Origin: Tabrizicola soli
GTDB lineage: Bacteria; Pseudomonadota; Alphaproteobacteria; Rhodobacterales; Rhodobacteraceae
Assembly (NCBI RefSeq): GCF_015999335.1
Contig: NZ_JAEACP010000019.1
Coordinates: 1-64,000 of the forward strand
Direction: 5' to 3'
Length of the DNA stretch: 64,000 nucleotides
The notes under the pieces were generated by a model, which was not told the origin of the DNA, searched no databases, and saw nothing but the letters and a program-made list of their open reading frames with translations. Within the stretch, counting starts at the first letter, position 1. Each line of letters begins with the position of its first letter. The position numbers and the translations under genes are program-made. Of this stretch, positions 34,187 through 43,106 are shown piece by piece.

Positions 34187-34564
34187 TTAGCTGACCTCGA
34201 CCACGGGAGACGCAAGATGCGGATCGACCAGCGCCTCGATCCGCTCGGCCCGACCCATCCAGGGCTCGGGCCGGATGGCCTTCACCCAGTCGGCAAAGCT
34301 CGGGATGAAGCCGAGGTCTTCCTTCACATGCTGCTCGCCAACCCAGCGGGTCGGAATGATGCGCCCGGTCGAGAGCGTGAGGGTCGGGCCGAAAATCGTC
34401 TCGGCCATGAATATGCCCTCGGCATGGTGGCGCAGCGCCCGGTGCCGAAAGTCGGCCGTGATCTCCTTGCTCTGGTCGAACCAGGCATGCACCGCGATGA
34501 AGTCATCGACCGTGCCGCCCCATTTCTTCACCGAGGACAGGGCGTGGTGATAGGGATGTGCCAT
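34187..34564 (-). CDS. DUF6915-like conserved protein
   Basis: A 125-residue protein with conserved aromatic/His residues: MAHPYHHALSSVKKWGGTVD, FIAVHAWFDQSKEITADFRH, RALRHHAEGIFMAETIFGPT. The combination of an N-terminal HPYHHA, a HAWFDQSK and a RHHAEG motif fits the DUF6915 family; function unknown. GAGGGG precedes the start at 34564. Part of the co-directional maintenance block. Confidence 0.75.
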   Translation of the reverse strand: MAHPYHHALSSVKKWGGTVDDFIAVHAWFDQSKEITADFRHRALRHHAEGIFMAETIFGPTLTLSTGRIIPTRWVGEQHVKEDLGFIPSFADWVKAIRPEPWMGRAERIEALVDPHLASPVVEVS

Positions 34565-34574
34565 CGCCGCCCCC

Positions 34575-35066
34575 TCAAAAATCATGAGTGTAGAGTTCGG
34601 ACGAGGTGAAGCGCTCGTTGAACTCGAGGTGGATGCAGCGGGCCGCCGCGTCGAAGCAGAACTCGCCCCAGGCGCCGTCGTTGTTTTCCCAGCCGCCATG
34701 GGTGTCGGAGAGGAAGTCATAGGCCAGCTGCTCGACGACATCTTCCAGCGAGAGCTGCCGTATCTCGACCTCGGGATCGTCCCAAGTCAGCGCCGCGTAT
34801 TCAATCTCTGTCGCGGGAAACTCGACTGCGGTCTCGCCGGACCATGCGCCGATGCTTTCAATCTGGCCACTGTCCCCGGCCCCGTCGAAGGTCACGGTGA
34901 CATGGGTGATGCCGGCGGCCATGAGGCCGTCGAAGAGGCGGTCCTTGTTGCCCGGGCGCAAGGCTTCGATGCGGGACGCGCGCTCGGCATGAGCGGCGAA
35001 GATCTGCGCCATGTCGACGGTCGTGGGGGCCATCGGCGGCGCGAGGGTGGGTTCAGTCAGGGTCAT
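34575..35066 (-). CDS. DUF6878-like conserved protein
   Basis: A 163-residue acidic protein: THVTVTFDGAGDSGQIESIG, then LEDVVEQLAYDFLSDTHGGW and ENNDGAWGEFCFDAAARCIH. The GAGDSGQIE and THGGWENNDGAWG motifs are those of DUF6878, seen repeatedly in plasmid and phage regions. The start at 35066 follows CCGGAGA. Function unknown. Confidence 0.8.
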   Translation of the reverse strand: MTLTEPTLAPPMAPTTVDMAQIFAAHAERASRIEALRPGNKDRLFDGLMAAGITHVTVTFDGAGDSGQIESIGAWSGETAVEFPATEIEYAALTWDDPEVEIRQLSLEDVVEQLAYDFLSDTHGGWENNDGAWGEFCFDAAARCIHLEFNERFTSSELYTHDF

Positions 35067-35167
35067 CGTGTGTCTCCGGTAAGGGGAAGAGATCGGAGCA
35101 GGCCGAGGCGATCTCTCTCCCCCGGACGAACTCCAAATCCCCCCTGCCATTCTCTGCCTCTCGGGCC

Positions 35168-35686
35168 TCACGCAGCGACCTGCAGCGCCCAGGCGGCGAA
35201 GGCGCGCCAGAGCGGGTCGACGAGACGCCCGTCCAGAAGATCGGCGCGGTGGCGCAGCCGCTGCGCGAGATCGGGCTCACCCCAGGCCGATGCGCGGCCC
35301 GCTTGCGCGCGCAGCTGGCTCGCCTCGGTCACGACGCCACGCGCCTGCGCCGCGCTCGTCACCGGGTGGCACCAGGCGACAGCGTGGTCGTTGGCGGCCC
35401 CGGCCAGCACAAGGCGGTCGTCGCGATCGAGGATCGCCAGAAGCTCGGGCGCGGCATCCGGGGCGATGCCCTCGGCAAGGTCGATCGCGCCCAGCATGGC
35501 ATCGGCCAGCGTCGCAAAGCGCGCGAGGACCAACGGCGCGGCCCGGCCCGACATCAGATCAGCCGGTGCGCGGCGCGACAGGGTCAGCGCGAAGGCGAGA
35601 CTGGGATCGGAATCGCCCGAGGGAATAGGCGGTACGAACCACCGAGGGCCAGAGGTCGGGAGGATGGGCAAGGGCAAGTTGAGCAT
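35168..35686 (-). CDS. Ala-rich conserved protein, unknown function
   Basis: A 172-residue protein beginning MLNLPLPILPTSGPRWFVPP and continuing into Ala/Arg-rich helices (LMSGRAAPLVLARFATLADA). The start at 35686 is supported by CGGAGG and by a leader element (35699-35723) shared with two other genes of this plasmid. No domain recognised. Confidence 0.65.
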   Translation of the reverse strand: MLNLPLPILPTSGPRWFVPPIPSGDSDPSLAFALTLSRRAPADLMSGRAAPLVLARFATLADAMLGAIDLAEGIAPDAAPELLAILDRDDRLVLAGAANDHAVAWCHPVTSAAQARGVVTEASQLRAQAGRASAWGEPDLAQRLRHRADLLDGRLVDPLWRAFAAWALQVAA

Positions 35687-35698
35687 GGGAGAAACCTC

Positions 35699-35723
35699 CG
35701 ACGGCGCAGGAAGCCTCTCTCCC
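35699..35723 (-). repeat. Shared leader element, copy 1
   Basis: On the + strand CGACGG-CGCAGGAAGCCTCTCTCCC; it differs from copies 2 and 3 by one missing base and two substitutions in 26. It ends 12 bases before the start codon of the gene at 35168-35686, the same position as in the other copies. Confidence 0.65.
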
Positions 35724-35783
35724 CGCCTCATCCGTCAAAGATCAAACCGCCGCCCTCTTCCTCAGAGGGGCGACAGAAACTGC

Positions 35784-36284
35784 TCAACTTGCTGACGGCA
35801 AATCACTCCATCGGACCCGCAGGTAACGCCCCTGCCGCTTAGGCAAATCTTTTCGGTCAATCATTCGACCTGATACTTGGAAATCCTCGTTGATCTTGAC
35901 CACAAGCAGCTTGTTGAAGTTTCCAGCGGTATCGACCACCACGACATCCTTCGTTTTGAAGGGGGTAATCGTTTTCACCTCGACGTGGTCATTGCCAAGT
36001 CTCCCGTCAGCACCTTGAGCGTAGGTTTTGTTCAGCTTGATGCCATACGTAATGGCCCCGAAAAGTTCACCGATGTCGCCGTAAACAGCGAGATGAAGAC
36101 CCGTCTCCCGGTGATAGCTTTCCGCAAGCGAAATCAGGTCTTCAAAGTAGGGGATCATTGATCGGATGGCGTTGGGGTATTTTGCTCCCCACTCTTTGTA
36201 CCGGAGCTGCTCGTCAATTTCTGACCAAGTAACCCATTCACCATCATCGTAGAACGCGCGATCCGACCAATCGATATCATCCAT
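35784..36284 (-). CDS. Putative nuclease-like (DUF6998-like) protein
   Basis: A 166-residue protein. A central region (YGDIGELFGAITYGIKLNKT, then GADGRLGNDHVEVKTITPFK) carries E at GEL, then D-G and E-V-K, a spacing typical of PD-(D/E)XK-type nuclease folds and of DUF6998-like proteins. It is lower in GC than its neighbours, suggesting independent acquisition. The start at 36284 has no strong ribosome site; 36308 is the alternative. Nuclease activity is not shown. Confidence 0.6.
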   Translation of the reverse strand: MDDIDWSDRAFYDDGEWVTWSEIDEQLRYKEWGAKYPNAIRSMIPYFEDLISLAESYHRETGLHLAVYGDIGELFGAITYGIKLNKTYAQGADGRLGNDHVEVKTITPFKTKDVVVVDTAGNFNKLLVVKINEDFQVSGRMIDRKDLPKRQGRYLRVRWSDLPSAS

Positions 36285-36374
36285 ACTTTTTCGTCCAATT
36301 TGAACCACTGTAGGAACGTACCAATCCAGTTTGGCAATAAAGTGGCCGGAGGCGACAGGGCCTCCGGCGCCGCG

Positions 36375-37574
36375 TCAGCCGACCCGGTCGAGGAGCTTCT
36401 TGGCGCGCCCCTCCATGTCGAGACGGGCATCCTGCTGGGTCTTGTCGCGCGCAAGCCGCGTGATGCCCTGCACGAAGTCGAAGATGCTCTCCGGCGGGCG
36501 GCCCTCTTCCATCAGCACTTTCTCGATGATCTTGCCCGACTCCGCCTTCGAGAAGCCGCGCTTGCGCAGGAAGTCATCCCGGTCCTCGTCCGTCCGTGCC
36601 ACGATCTGCTGCCGCGCCGCCTTGACGCCGTTCACGAAGCCCTGCGGCGAGGAATTGGCGAACCGTGTCAGCGCCGGTGCCGCTTCGTGGGCAAAGCGCG
36701 AGGCCGCGTATTTCGAGTGGCGGATGGTGATCTCCTGAAAATCCTCGACGCCCCAGAGGTTGCGGTTCTGGCATACGGCACGGAGGTAGAAGCTTGCCAT
36801 GCCGAGGGTCTTCGCACCCACCTCGGAGTTCCAGCAGTAGAAGCCCCGGAAGTAGAGATCGGGGGAGCCGTCGGGCAGGCGGCCCGCCTCGATCGGGTTG
36901 TGATCATCGACCAGGAACAGGAAGACGTCGCGGTCCGAGGCATAGAGTGTGGTCGTGTCGCGGCTGATCTCGACATCGGGGTTATAGACCCCGGTCGACC
37001 AGTCGAGCACGCCCGGCACCTTCCAGCGCGTGTCACCCGTGCCATTGCCCGCGATGCGCTGCACGGCCTCGACTAGCTCATGGTCATGGATGCGGCCATA
37101 GTCGGGGCCGGTCACCGCACGCAGTTCGGTGCGGCCGTCTTCCGTCTCGAAGGTCTTCACCTGCTCGGCACGGTGGTTGGTCAGACCGTATTGCAGGTTG
37201 ATCCCCGCCAGCGGCGCAGGCAGTTGCCGCAGATAGGACGCCGGAGCGCCGACGATGTTGGCAAGCTGGCCGAAGGCCCAGTGCGTGGGTGCCACCGGTT
37301 CCTGCGCTTTCGGCAGCATCAGGTGCAAGCGCTCGGGGTTGTCGCGCGCCGCTTCGACGCGGATATCCGCCGTCTGCACCACGCGACTACGGCTGCGCTC
37401 GGAGCGGCCCTTCACCGATGCCCATAGATCGTCGAGCGACAGATACCGCTCATCGTCGGGCCGGTTAAACCACTCGGACGACACCCGCCCCTTCCGCTCA
37501 CCCCGGCTCACGTCCACTTTCCAGCCACCCGCCCGCGCCGGTGCGACCGGATCCAGAACTTCCACAACGCCCAT
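36375..37574 (-). CDS. DUF932-family plasmid protein
   Basis: A 399-residue DUF932 (phage/plasmid-like TIGR03299-type) protein. Characteristic parts: RAVTGPDYGRIHDHELVEAV, LYASDRDVFLFLVDDHNPIE, and GFYCWNSEVGAKTLGMASFY followed by VCQNRNLWG. The family is common on phages and conjugative plasmids; its role is unknown. The start at 37574 follows GGGAGATAGCCG and the shared leader element (37588-37613). Its promoter region lies next to the IS insertion. Confidence 0.88.
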   Translation of the reverse strand: MGVVEVLDPVAPARAGGWKVDVSRGERKGRVSSEWFNRPDDERYLSLDDLWASVKGRSERSRSRVVQTADIRVEAARDNPERLHLMLPKAQEPVAPTHWAFGQLANIVGAPASYLRQLPAPLAGINLQYGLTNHRAEQVKTFETEDGRTELRAVTGPDYGRIHDHELVEAVQRIAGNGTGDTRWKVPGVLDWSTGVYNPDVEISRDTTTLYASDRDVFLFLVDDHNPIEAGRLPDGSPDLYFRGFYCWNSEVGAKTLGMASFYLRAVCQNRNLWGVEDFQEITIRHSKYAASRFAHEAAPALTRFANSSPQGFVNGVKAARQQIVARTDEDRDDFLRKRGFSKAESGKIIEKVLMEEGRPPESIFDFVQGITRLARDKTQQDARLDMEGRAKKLLDRVG

Positions 37575-37587
37575 CGGCTATCTCCCG

Positions 37588-37613
37588 CGACGGGCGCCGG
37601 GAGCCACTCTCCC
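37588..37613 (-). repeat. Shared leader element, copy 2
   Basis: On the + strand CGACGGGCGCCGG then GAGCCACTCTCCC; 25 of 26 bases match copy 3 at 60765-60790. It ends 13 bases before the DUF932 start codon, as in copy 3 before the ParB-like gene. Confidence 0.75.
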
Positions 37614-37782
37614 AGCCCTCAACCCGTCACCGGAAAACCGGCACTCCTCTTACTCTCGAAACAGGCGTGAAGAGCAGACATGCGAAACCAAGCATTAAAT
37701 GGGGATCTATTCGCCCCCAAGACCGGGAGATGTGGAAAGCCTGTGCCAAGCATCCCTGAATTGTACCTGATCGTAGGCCTTA

Positions 37783-38632
37783 GGGTCAGGACTCGTTCTT
37801 GCTTCATAGCCAGAACATGACGGTTGCGGCGAGGGCGGCGGCCGAAAGGAAGACCTTTGGGCACCTGTCGTAGCGGGTGGCTACCCTGCGCCAGTCCTTC
37901 AGTCGCCCGAACATGATCTCGATCCGGTTGCGGCGTTTGTAGCGTCGCTTGTCGTGCTTGATTTGCTTGCCACGCGACTTCCTGCCGGGAATACAGGGCT
38001 TTATCCCCTTGTCTTGCAACGCTTCCCTGAACCAGTCGGCATCATAGCCCCGGTCTGCAAGCAACCACTCCGCCGCAGGCAGACTGCCCAGCAGGGCTGC
38101 CGCGCCGGTGTAGTCGCTGACCTGGCCTGCGGTCATGAAGAACCGGATCGGGCGGCCATTGGCATCGGTGACAGCATGCAGCTTGGTGTTCATGCCACCC
38201 TTCGTGCGGCCGATCAGACGGCCCCTCTGGTCGCCTGGCCCCCCTTTTTCGACCGCAGGCTGGTCGCCGTGCGGTGCGCCTTGAGATAGGTCGCGTCGAT
38301 CATCACCGTCTTCGGAACGGCAGCTTCGGCAGCCAAACCATCCATCCGGGCGAAGACACCCTTGTCGCTCCACCGCTTCCATCGATTGTAGAGGGTCTTC
38401 GGAGGGCCGTATTCTTTCGGCGCATCGCACCACCTCAACCCATTGCGATTGATGAAGATTATGCTGCTCAGCACACGCCTGTCATCGACGCGCGGCTTAC
38501 CGTGGCTCTTGGGAAAGAAGGGCTGCAAACGGGTCATCTGCGCCTCGGTCAGCCAGAAAAGGTTGCTCATGATCCAGTCTCCTTGCGGAGCTTGAATCAG
38601 GCCGCGGCCACAAGATCAATGGGTCCTGACCC
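37783..38632 (-). mobile_element. Complete IS5-family (IS427-group) insertion sequence
   Basis: An 850-bp element bounded by inverted ends that read GGGTCAGGAC at both termini (37783-37792, and the complement at 38623-38632), then diverge partly. A direct TA lies on each side (37781-37782 and 38633-38634), the target duplication expected of IS427-type elements. It encodes a two-frame transposase. It is inserted between the DUF932 gene and ssb, disrupting no recognisable gene. Confidence 0.88.
37804..38570 (-). CDS. IS5/IS427 transposase (two frames, programmed frameshift)
   Basis: The first frame (38214-38570) encodes the N-terminal domain MSNLFWLTEAQMTRLQPFFP with CDAPKEYGPPKTLYNRWKRW and VMIDATYLKAHRTA, supplying the first Asp of the DDE set. 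The second frame (ending at 37804) supplies GGMNTKLHAVTDANGRPIRF, LLADRGYDADWFREALQDKG and RNRIEIMFGRLKDWRRVATR (second Asp and Glu). The frames meet at a GAAAAAGGGGGG string near 38240-38250, a suitable slippery site for frameshifting. The full product would be about 255 residues and looks intact. Confidence 0.88.
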
Positions 38633-38736
38633 TAGTCTTGCCGTTTCCTATCTGTCGACAAGTCGGACACGGCTCGCGCTTTTATCGAGCCCATATCTTT
38701 GATGCGATCCAAGCTGCCTTGCGGCAATGCCGCGAA

Positions 38737-38758
38737 CCCGGCGGGTTGTCCCGCCGGG
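38737..38758 (-). terminator. Hairpin downstream of ssb
   Basis: CCCGGCGGG, TTGT, CCCGCCGGG: a perfect 9-bp stem starting about 20 bases after the ssb stop. No T-run follows in the ssb direction, so it would be a weak or non-canonical terminator, or an mRNA 3'-end stabiliser. Confidence 0.5.
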
Positions 38759-38778
38759 CCCGAGGGGAGACCCCGTTC

Positions 38779-39183
38779 TCAGAACGGGATCTCGTCGTCG
38801 CGGTCGACCAACTCGGGGTTTTCGTTCTCGGCCGACTTCGGGCGGCTCAGGAAGTCGACCTTCTCGGCGATGATCTCGCAGCCGTAGCGGTCGTTCCCCA
38901 TGCTGTCGATCCACTTGGTGTAGTGGATACGGCCATGGACGAGGACCTTCATGCCTTTTTCGCAATGCTCCGCGACTGTCTTGCCAAGACCGTTGAAGCA
39001 GGTGATGCGGTGCCATTCGGTGTCCATGACCCGGTAGCCGTTCTCGTCGCGCAGGACGCGACCTTCCGAGATGCGGGGGCGCGAGGTGGCGAGGCTGAAG
39101 TTGGTGATCTTGGTGCCGCCCTGGGTGGTGCGGACTTCGGGGGTCTGACCGATGTTGCCGGCGAGGATGACGATGTTCTGCAT
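38779..39183 (-). CDS. ssb: Single-stranded DNA-binding protein
   Basis: A 134-residue SSB. The OB fold is clear: MQNIVILAGNIGQTPEVRTT, TKITNFSLATSR, TEWHRITCFNGLGKTVAEHC and KGMKVLVHGRIHYTKWID. The acidic C-terminal tip DRDDEIPF is the usual protein-interaction tail. It is a plasmid copy that would protect single-stranded DNA in replication or after conjugative entry. GGAGC precedes the start. Confidence 0.95.
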   Translation of the reverse strand: MQNIVILAGNIGQTPEVRTTQGGTKITNFSLATSRPRISEGRVLRDENGYRVMDTEWHRITCFNGLGKTVAEHCEKGMKVLVHGRIHYTKWIDSMGNDRYGCEIIAEKVDFLSRPKSAENENPELVDRDDEIPF

Positions 39184-39609
39184 GATAAGCTCCTATGTGT
39201 CCTGTCTTCGGGACCGTCCCTTCGACAAGACCCGGAAAAAGCCCGTCGGGTGACGCGTGCACGGTGGACGGAACGGACGCCGGAAACCCCCAGAGGACCG
39301 GGGTGGAGCGGGCAGCCCCAAAGGGGCAACACGGCCTGGACTGACGCGGGGTTGCGCGCGAGAACCCGAACGGGATTAGGGGATTGTCAGTCGAAGGGAT
39401 GGCCCAGAAGCCAGAGATGCGCGGGGAGCCCATGCCGGACCCTGTCACCCTGCAAATCGGGACTGCCCTGACCCCTAGTTCAGCACCTCACTGGCGACGA
39501 CACCGGCGATCAACAGCCTCCGCCACCCCTGCCCCAGCCTGCCGGGAGTTGCGGCGCCCTGCTGCGACAGGCTATCGATACCGGGGCATTCAGGACACGG
39601 ACCGCACCA
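39184..39609. other. Non-coding stretch of 425 bases
   Basis: No gene is supported between the divergent ssb and H-NS-like genes. It contains a GCCCC/GGGGC hairpin at about 39315-39328 and the promoters of the two genes, which I cannot place with confidence. It forms the left border of the arsenic island together with the H-NS gene. Confidence 0.45.
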
Positions 39610-39930
39610 ATGGCTGATCACGATCTCGAGGCACTGTCGCTTGGCGAGCTGAAGAAAATGCAGAAGGACGTCGCCAAGGCGATCTCCACATTCGAAGATC
39701 GGCAGAAGGCGGAAGCCCGCGCCAAGGTGGAGGCTCTCGCCCGGGATCTGGGCTACTCCCTGGCCGAAATTGTCGGCATCGAAAAGAAATCATCCCGAGC
39801 GCCTGCTGTGGCGAAATACCGGCACCCAGAGAACCCCGCGCTCACCTGGTCCGGCCGGGGGCGCAAACCGCAGTGGTTCATGGCGGCACTGTCTGCAGGC
39901 AAGACGGCCAGCGAGTTGGCGATCGATTGA
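39610..39930 (+). CDS. H-NS/HvrA-family nucleoid protein
   Basis: A 106-residue H-NS-like protein. An N-terminal coiled coil (LGELKKMQKDVAKAISTFED and the following KAEARAKVEALA) drives oligomers, and the C-terminal DNA-binding part has the core KYRHPENPALTWSGRGRKPQ with the conserved W-x-G-R-G-R-x-P motif. Proteins of this type silence transferred DNA; its position at the edge of the arsenic island suggests it may control plasmid genes. Confidence 0.9.
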   Translation: MADHDLEALSLGELKKMQKDVAKAISTFEDRQKAEARAKVEALARDLGYSLAEIVGIEKKSSRAPAVAKYRHPENPALTWSGRGRKPQWFMAALSAGKTASELAID

Positions 39931-40038
39931 GGGGCGCGTCGCCGCACCCGGCCATGGGCCAGCCTTGAAGCCCAAGCCCAGCAATCCCTATTGTGAATGA
40001 AGGAGCAAGGGGTCGGGAGTGCGGGCGCTGAGCGGCAA

Positions 40039-40551
40039 TCAGGCCGCCTCAGTGCCGATCATTGATTTGCACCATTTGGCGACTGACGGCGCATTGGTCG
40101 GCAGGGCGCACACATCCTCGCCTGCAAAGGTCAGGAAGGCCGCAAGATTTAACCCGTTTACGCCGATCAGCACCGGCAACCCGCGATGCAAAGCTTCTGC
40201 GATGACGGGTACGAGGCCCTTGCCTTCAGCTTCCCGCTTGCCAAACTTGTTTACGATCAGCAATTCCGCGCATTCAAGGCGGCGCTGGACCGCCACGACG
40301 GTCTGCTCGAGCGCGCCGGAGTCGAGGATGCAGCCGCGTGCCAGACTTCCCCGATCCTCGCTGATCCGAACAATTGGGCCATCGGGAAGCACCGCAAGGT
40401 CCATATCGCATTTCCGCCTGTCCGGTCGCTCGTGATTTGACTGCACGGTCCCGGCCAACCGAATTCCATCGCGCATCAACAAGGCCGCAACCTCGGCGAT
40501 AAGCGCATCGGTCCGGCCACGGCCCTGAAGTGTCACGTAAGCAAGTCTCAC
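40039..40551 (-). CDS. DUF2478 protein, molybdoenzyme-associated
   Basis: A 170-residue DUF2478-family protein (MRLAYVTLQGRGRTDALIAE, DLAVLPDGPIVRISEDRGSL, LLIVNKFGKREAEGKGLVPV). The family is a P-loop-NTPase-like fold often encoded beside molybdenum or molybdate genes. The typical Walker A Lys is not evident (QGRGRTDAL instead). It lies 74 bases after aioA in the same direction, in a place where other aio operons carry cytochrome c or moeA. A role in molybdenum cofactor supply to AioA is plausible but inferred. Confidence 0.8.
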   Translation of the reverse strand: MRLAYVTLQGRGRTDALIAEVAALLMRDGIRLAGTVQSNHERPDRRKCDMDLAVLPDGPIVRISEDRGSLARGCILDSGALEQTVVAVQRRLECAELLIVNKFGKREAEGKGLVPVIAEALHRGLPVLIGVNGLNLAAFLTFAGEDVCALPTNAPSVAKWCKSMIGTEAA

Positions 40552-40625
40552 AGCTGCCTCCCCTGCGCCACGGAACGTAGTGCGCCGCCGATCCTTGGAT
40601 CGGCGGCGGGCTCTTGTCAGTTTCC

Positions 40626-43091
40626 TTACAGCACCACCTCGTGCGACTTGAACGAGATGCCAGCCGTCTGCGCCGTTGCGTTCGAGATCTTGCGGATATC
40701 GCCCCAGCAGTGCTTGTAATCCGGCAGCACCAGTTCGTTCACGCCGGGGTTCACCACGTTGCCTTGGCTGCCCGCTGGCGAGCCGAATACCATCGCTACG
40801 GTGTTCCGCTTCAGCGTCGGCATCGGATAGGCCATGCCTTGCGTTACGCCGTTGTCGTTGATGATCTCCAGCAAATCGCCCGGGTTCAGGCCCAGTTCCA
40901 CCATGTCGTCGGGGTGCATCTCGACGAAGGGGTGGGGATAGCGGTCTTGCACGAAGTCGTTCTTCTGGTCGAGGAACTGGTTCTGCCAGAAGATGTTCGC
41001 CCGGACGTTGTTGATCCAGAACCGATGCGCCGCCTGTTCGCGGGCCTTGCCCGGTGCTTGCCAGCCACGCCAGCCTGCGGCACAGAATAGGGCCTTTCCA
41101 TCCTCGCGCCCGTGCCGGGTGAAGCGACCGTCGGTATACAGACGCTCTGTCCCGACAAGTTGGCCGTTCTCGAAGCCCACGACCGGCTCCTGAACCCCGT
41201 TGTTGCCCATAGCGCGCAGGCGCTCATAGGTCACTTCGGGATTGCCCTTGTTGTAGCCGTCCATGAAGGCGTCTTCCTCGGTCGCCCAGTCATAGCCTTT
41301 GAACTGGTCGGCATAGGCGTACATCCCCATCTCGCGCAGGACACGCTCCATGCTCTGAGCGACTCCCGCTGCGATCAGCGCGTCGGGCTTGGAGTTGCCC
41401 CATGGGTCCATGTACTTTTCCGACAGCCGCAGACGCCGTTCGCCGTTCATCGACGTCAGGTTCATCTCGTTGGCTTCGCAGGCCGGCAAGATGACATGGG
41501 CGTTCTGGCCGATCTGGCTGTGGATGATGTCCACGTCCACCACGAACAACCCGCCCGCATTGATCGCCGAGACGATGGCATCGACCACCTGCTCGCGCGT
41601 GCCTCCCGCCGCGGCGTCGATCGCGTCCTTCACCATGTCGGACCGGCGCTTGTGCACCCGCTTGAATTCACTGGCGTTGAGCGTGGTCTTGTAGTGGTCG
41701 CAGGCCCAGATGTGGTGCACACCGCCCAGGCCCCGGATCAGGAACTGGTCGACGTATTCCGCCGGCCGGCCGACATGTGCGTCGCCGGGACGGTAATAGC
41801 CTTCCTGGTGCCCGCCCAGACGGCAGACGCCGCCGCCCTCGCGGCCGATGTTGCCGGTGGCCAGCGCGATGTTCACGATGGCACCGATCGTGCGGTAGTT
41901 GTCGTTGCCCCAGATGATACCCTTTTCATAGCAGGTCACACATTTGCGGCGGCTGCCATCGTCTTTCGGTTTGGCGATCCATTCGGCGGCCTTGGCGATG
42001 TCCGCTGCAGGCACGCCGCAGATCTCGGCCGCCTCGTCCAGCGACAGACGGCAGGCCGTCATCGCGTGCTCTAGACTGCCGAGGCTTGCTGGATGGGCTT
42101 CATCCTCGGCAACCGCGACGCCCTCGGGGAAGGTCGACGCAGCGATGAACTCGGCATCGATCCACCCCTTGTCCACGATCTCGGTCAGGATCGCGTTGCA
42201 CAGCGCAAGGTCAGTGCCTTCCTTGATAGCAAGGTGCAGAACGTTCTCCGGTCCCGCATACTGCTCGGACGAGGCGATTGTGAGCGTGCGGCGCGGATCG
42301 ACCACCACCATCTTTGCGCCACCCTGCAGACCCGGAACCATGTGGTTCAGATAAAGGTTGGTCTGCGTTTCCATAGAGTTCGCGCCGAGCATGAAGATCG
42401 TGTCGGTCAGCGTGTAGTCCTTGTAGGCGTAGTTCAGCTCGTCCACGCCCATGTCGCGCGACGAATGGACCTCAGAGTTATAGGCGGGTCGGTTATGGAT
42501 CCGGCAGTTCTTGATCTTCATGCTTTCGAAATAGAGCTTGCCGGTGCCCCAGGTATTCTCGTAGCCGCCGGCGCTGCCACCGTGGTCGAACATCGAGACC
42601 ACGAGGTCATCCTCGGACCCTTCGGTCACCACACGCGCGGTCACGCGGGCCACGAGGTCGAGCGCGTCTTCCCAAGAAGTCGGTTGCCAGACACCATTGC
42701 GCCAGACCAGCGGATCGGAAAGACGCTGCGCTTGGGTGCCGGTCACGCGGCTGGGACGATTCTCGGCCATACGGGCACCGCGGATCGAGCCGAGGCCCGA
42801 GTTCACGGAACAGTTCACATCCGGCTTTACCACCAGTTGCACGTCGCGCCCGTTCTGGCGGACGACGTTGTACATCGAAGGCGCATACCACGCTTCGGTG
42901 TCCATGACCTGCTGTTCGCTCAGATCGACGCCGAACTTGTTCTGTTCGGGTGCGGTTCCGCCCTGACGGTTCATCGGCCAAGTGTAGGCCTTGTAGCCGC
43001 AGCCGACGATGCAGTAGTGGCAGGTGACGTTGAATTCCTGCGCATCGGCAGGGATGATCGGCAGGCGGCCGACTTGACGCTTGAAAGCCAT
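40626..43091 (-). CDS. aioA: Arsenite oxidase large (molybdopterin) subunit
   Basis: An 821-residue DMSO-reductase-family catalytic subunit that oxidises arsenite to arsenate in the periplasm. The N-terminal CHYCIVGC gives the C-x2-C-x3-C ligands of the [3Fe-4S] cluster, followed by GCGYKAYTWPMN typical of AioA. Further family parts: RIHNRPAYNSEVHSSRDMGV, FMLGANSMETQTNLYLNHMV and the C-terminal MVFGSPAGSQGNVVNPGVNE. It has no Tat signal of its own and would be exported with AioB, 15 bases upstream. Length is normal for the family. Confidence 0.97.
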   Translation of the reverse strand: MAFKRQVGRLPIIPADAQEFNVTCHYCIVGCGYKAYTWPMNRQGGTAPEQNKFGVDLSEQQVMDTEAWYAPSMYNVVRQNGRDVQLVVKPDVNCSVNSGLGSIRGARMAENRPSRVTGTQAQRLSDPLVWRNGVWQPTSWEDALDLVARVTARVVTEGSEDDLVVSMFDHGGSAGGYENTWGTGKLYFESMKIKNCRIHNRPAYNSEVHSSRDMGVDELNYAYKDYTLTDTIFMLGANSMETQTNLYLNHMVPGLQGGAKMVVVDPRRTLTIASSEQYAGPENVLHLAIKEGTDLALCNAILTEIVDKGWIDAEFIAASTFPEGVAVAEDEAHPASLGSLEHAMTACRLSLDEAAEICGVPAADIAKAAEWIAKPKDDGSRRKCVTCYEKGIIWGNDNYRTIGAIVNIALATGNIGREGGGVCRLGGHQEGYYRPGDAHVGRPAEYVDQFLIRGLGGVHHIWACDHYKTTLNASEFKRVHKRRSDMVKDAIDAAAGGTREQVVDAIVSAINAGGLFVVDVDIIHSQIGQNAHVILPACEANEMNLTSMNGERRLRLSEKYMDPWGNSKPDALIAAGVAQSMERVLREMGMYAYADQFKGYDWATEEDAFMDGYNKGNPEVTYERLRAMGNNGVQEPVVGFENGQLVGTERLYTDGRFTRHGREDGKALFCAAGWRGWQAPGKAREQAAHRFWINNVRANIFWQNQFLDQKNDFVQDRYPHPFVEMHPDDMVELGLNPGDLLEIINDNGVTQGMAYPMPTLKRNTVAMVFGSPAGSQGNVVNPGVNELVLPDYKHCWGDIRKISNATAQTAGISFKSHEVVL

Positions 43092-43106
43092 GGTTCGCCC
43101 CCCCCT

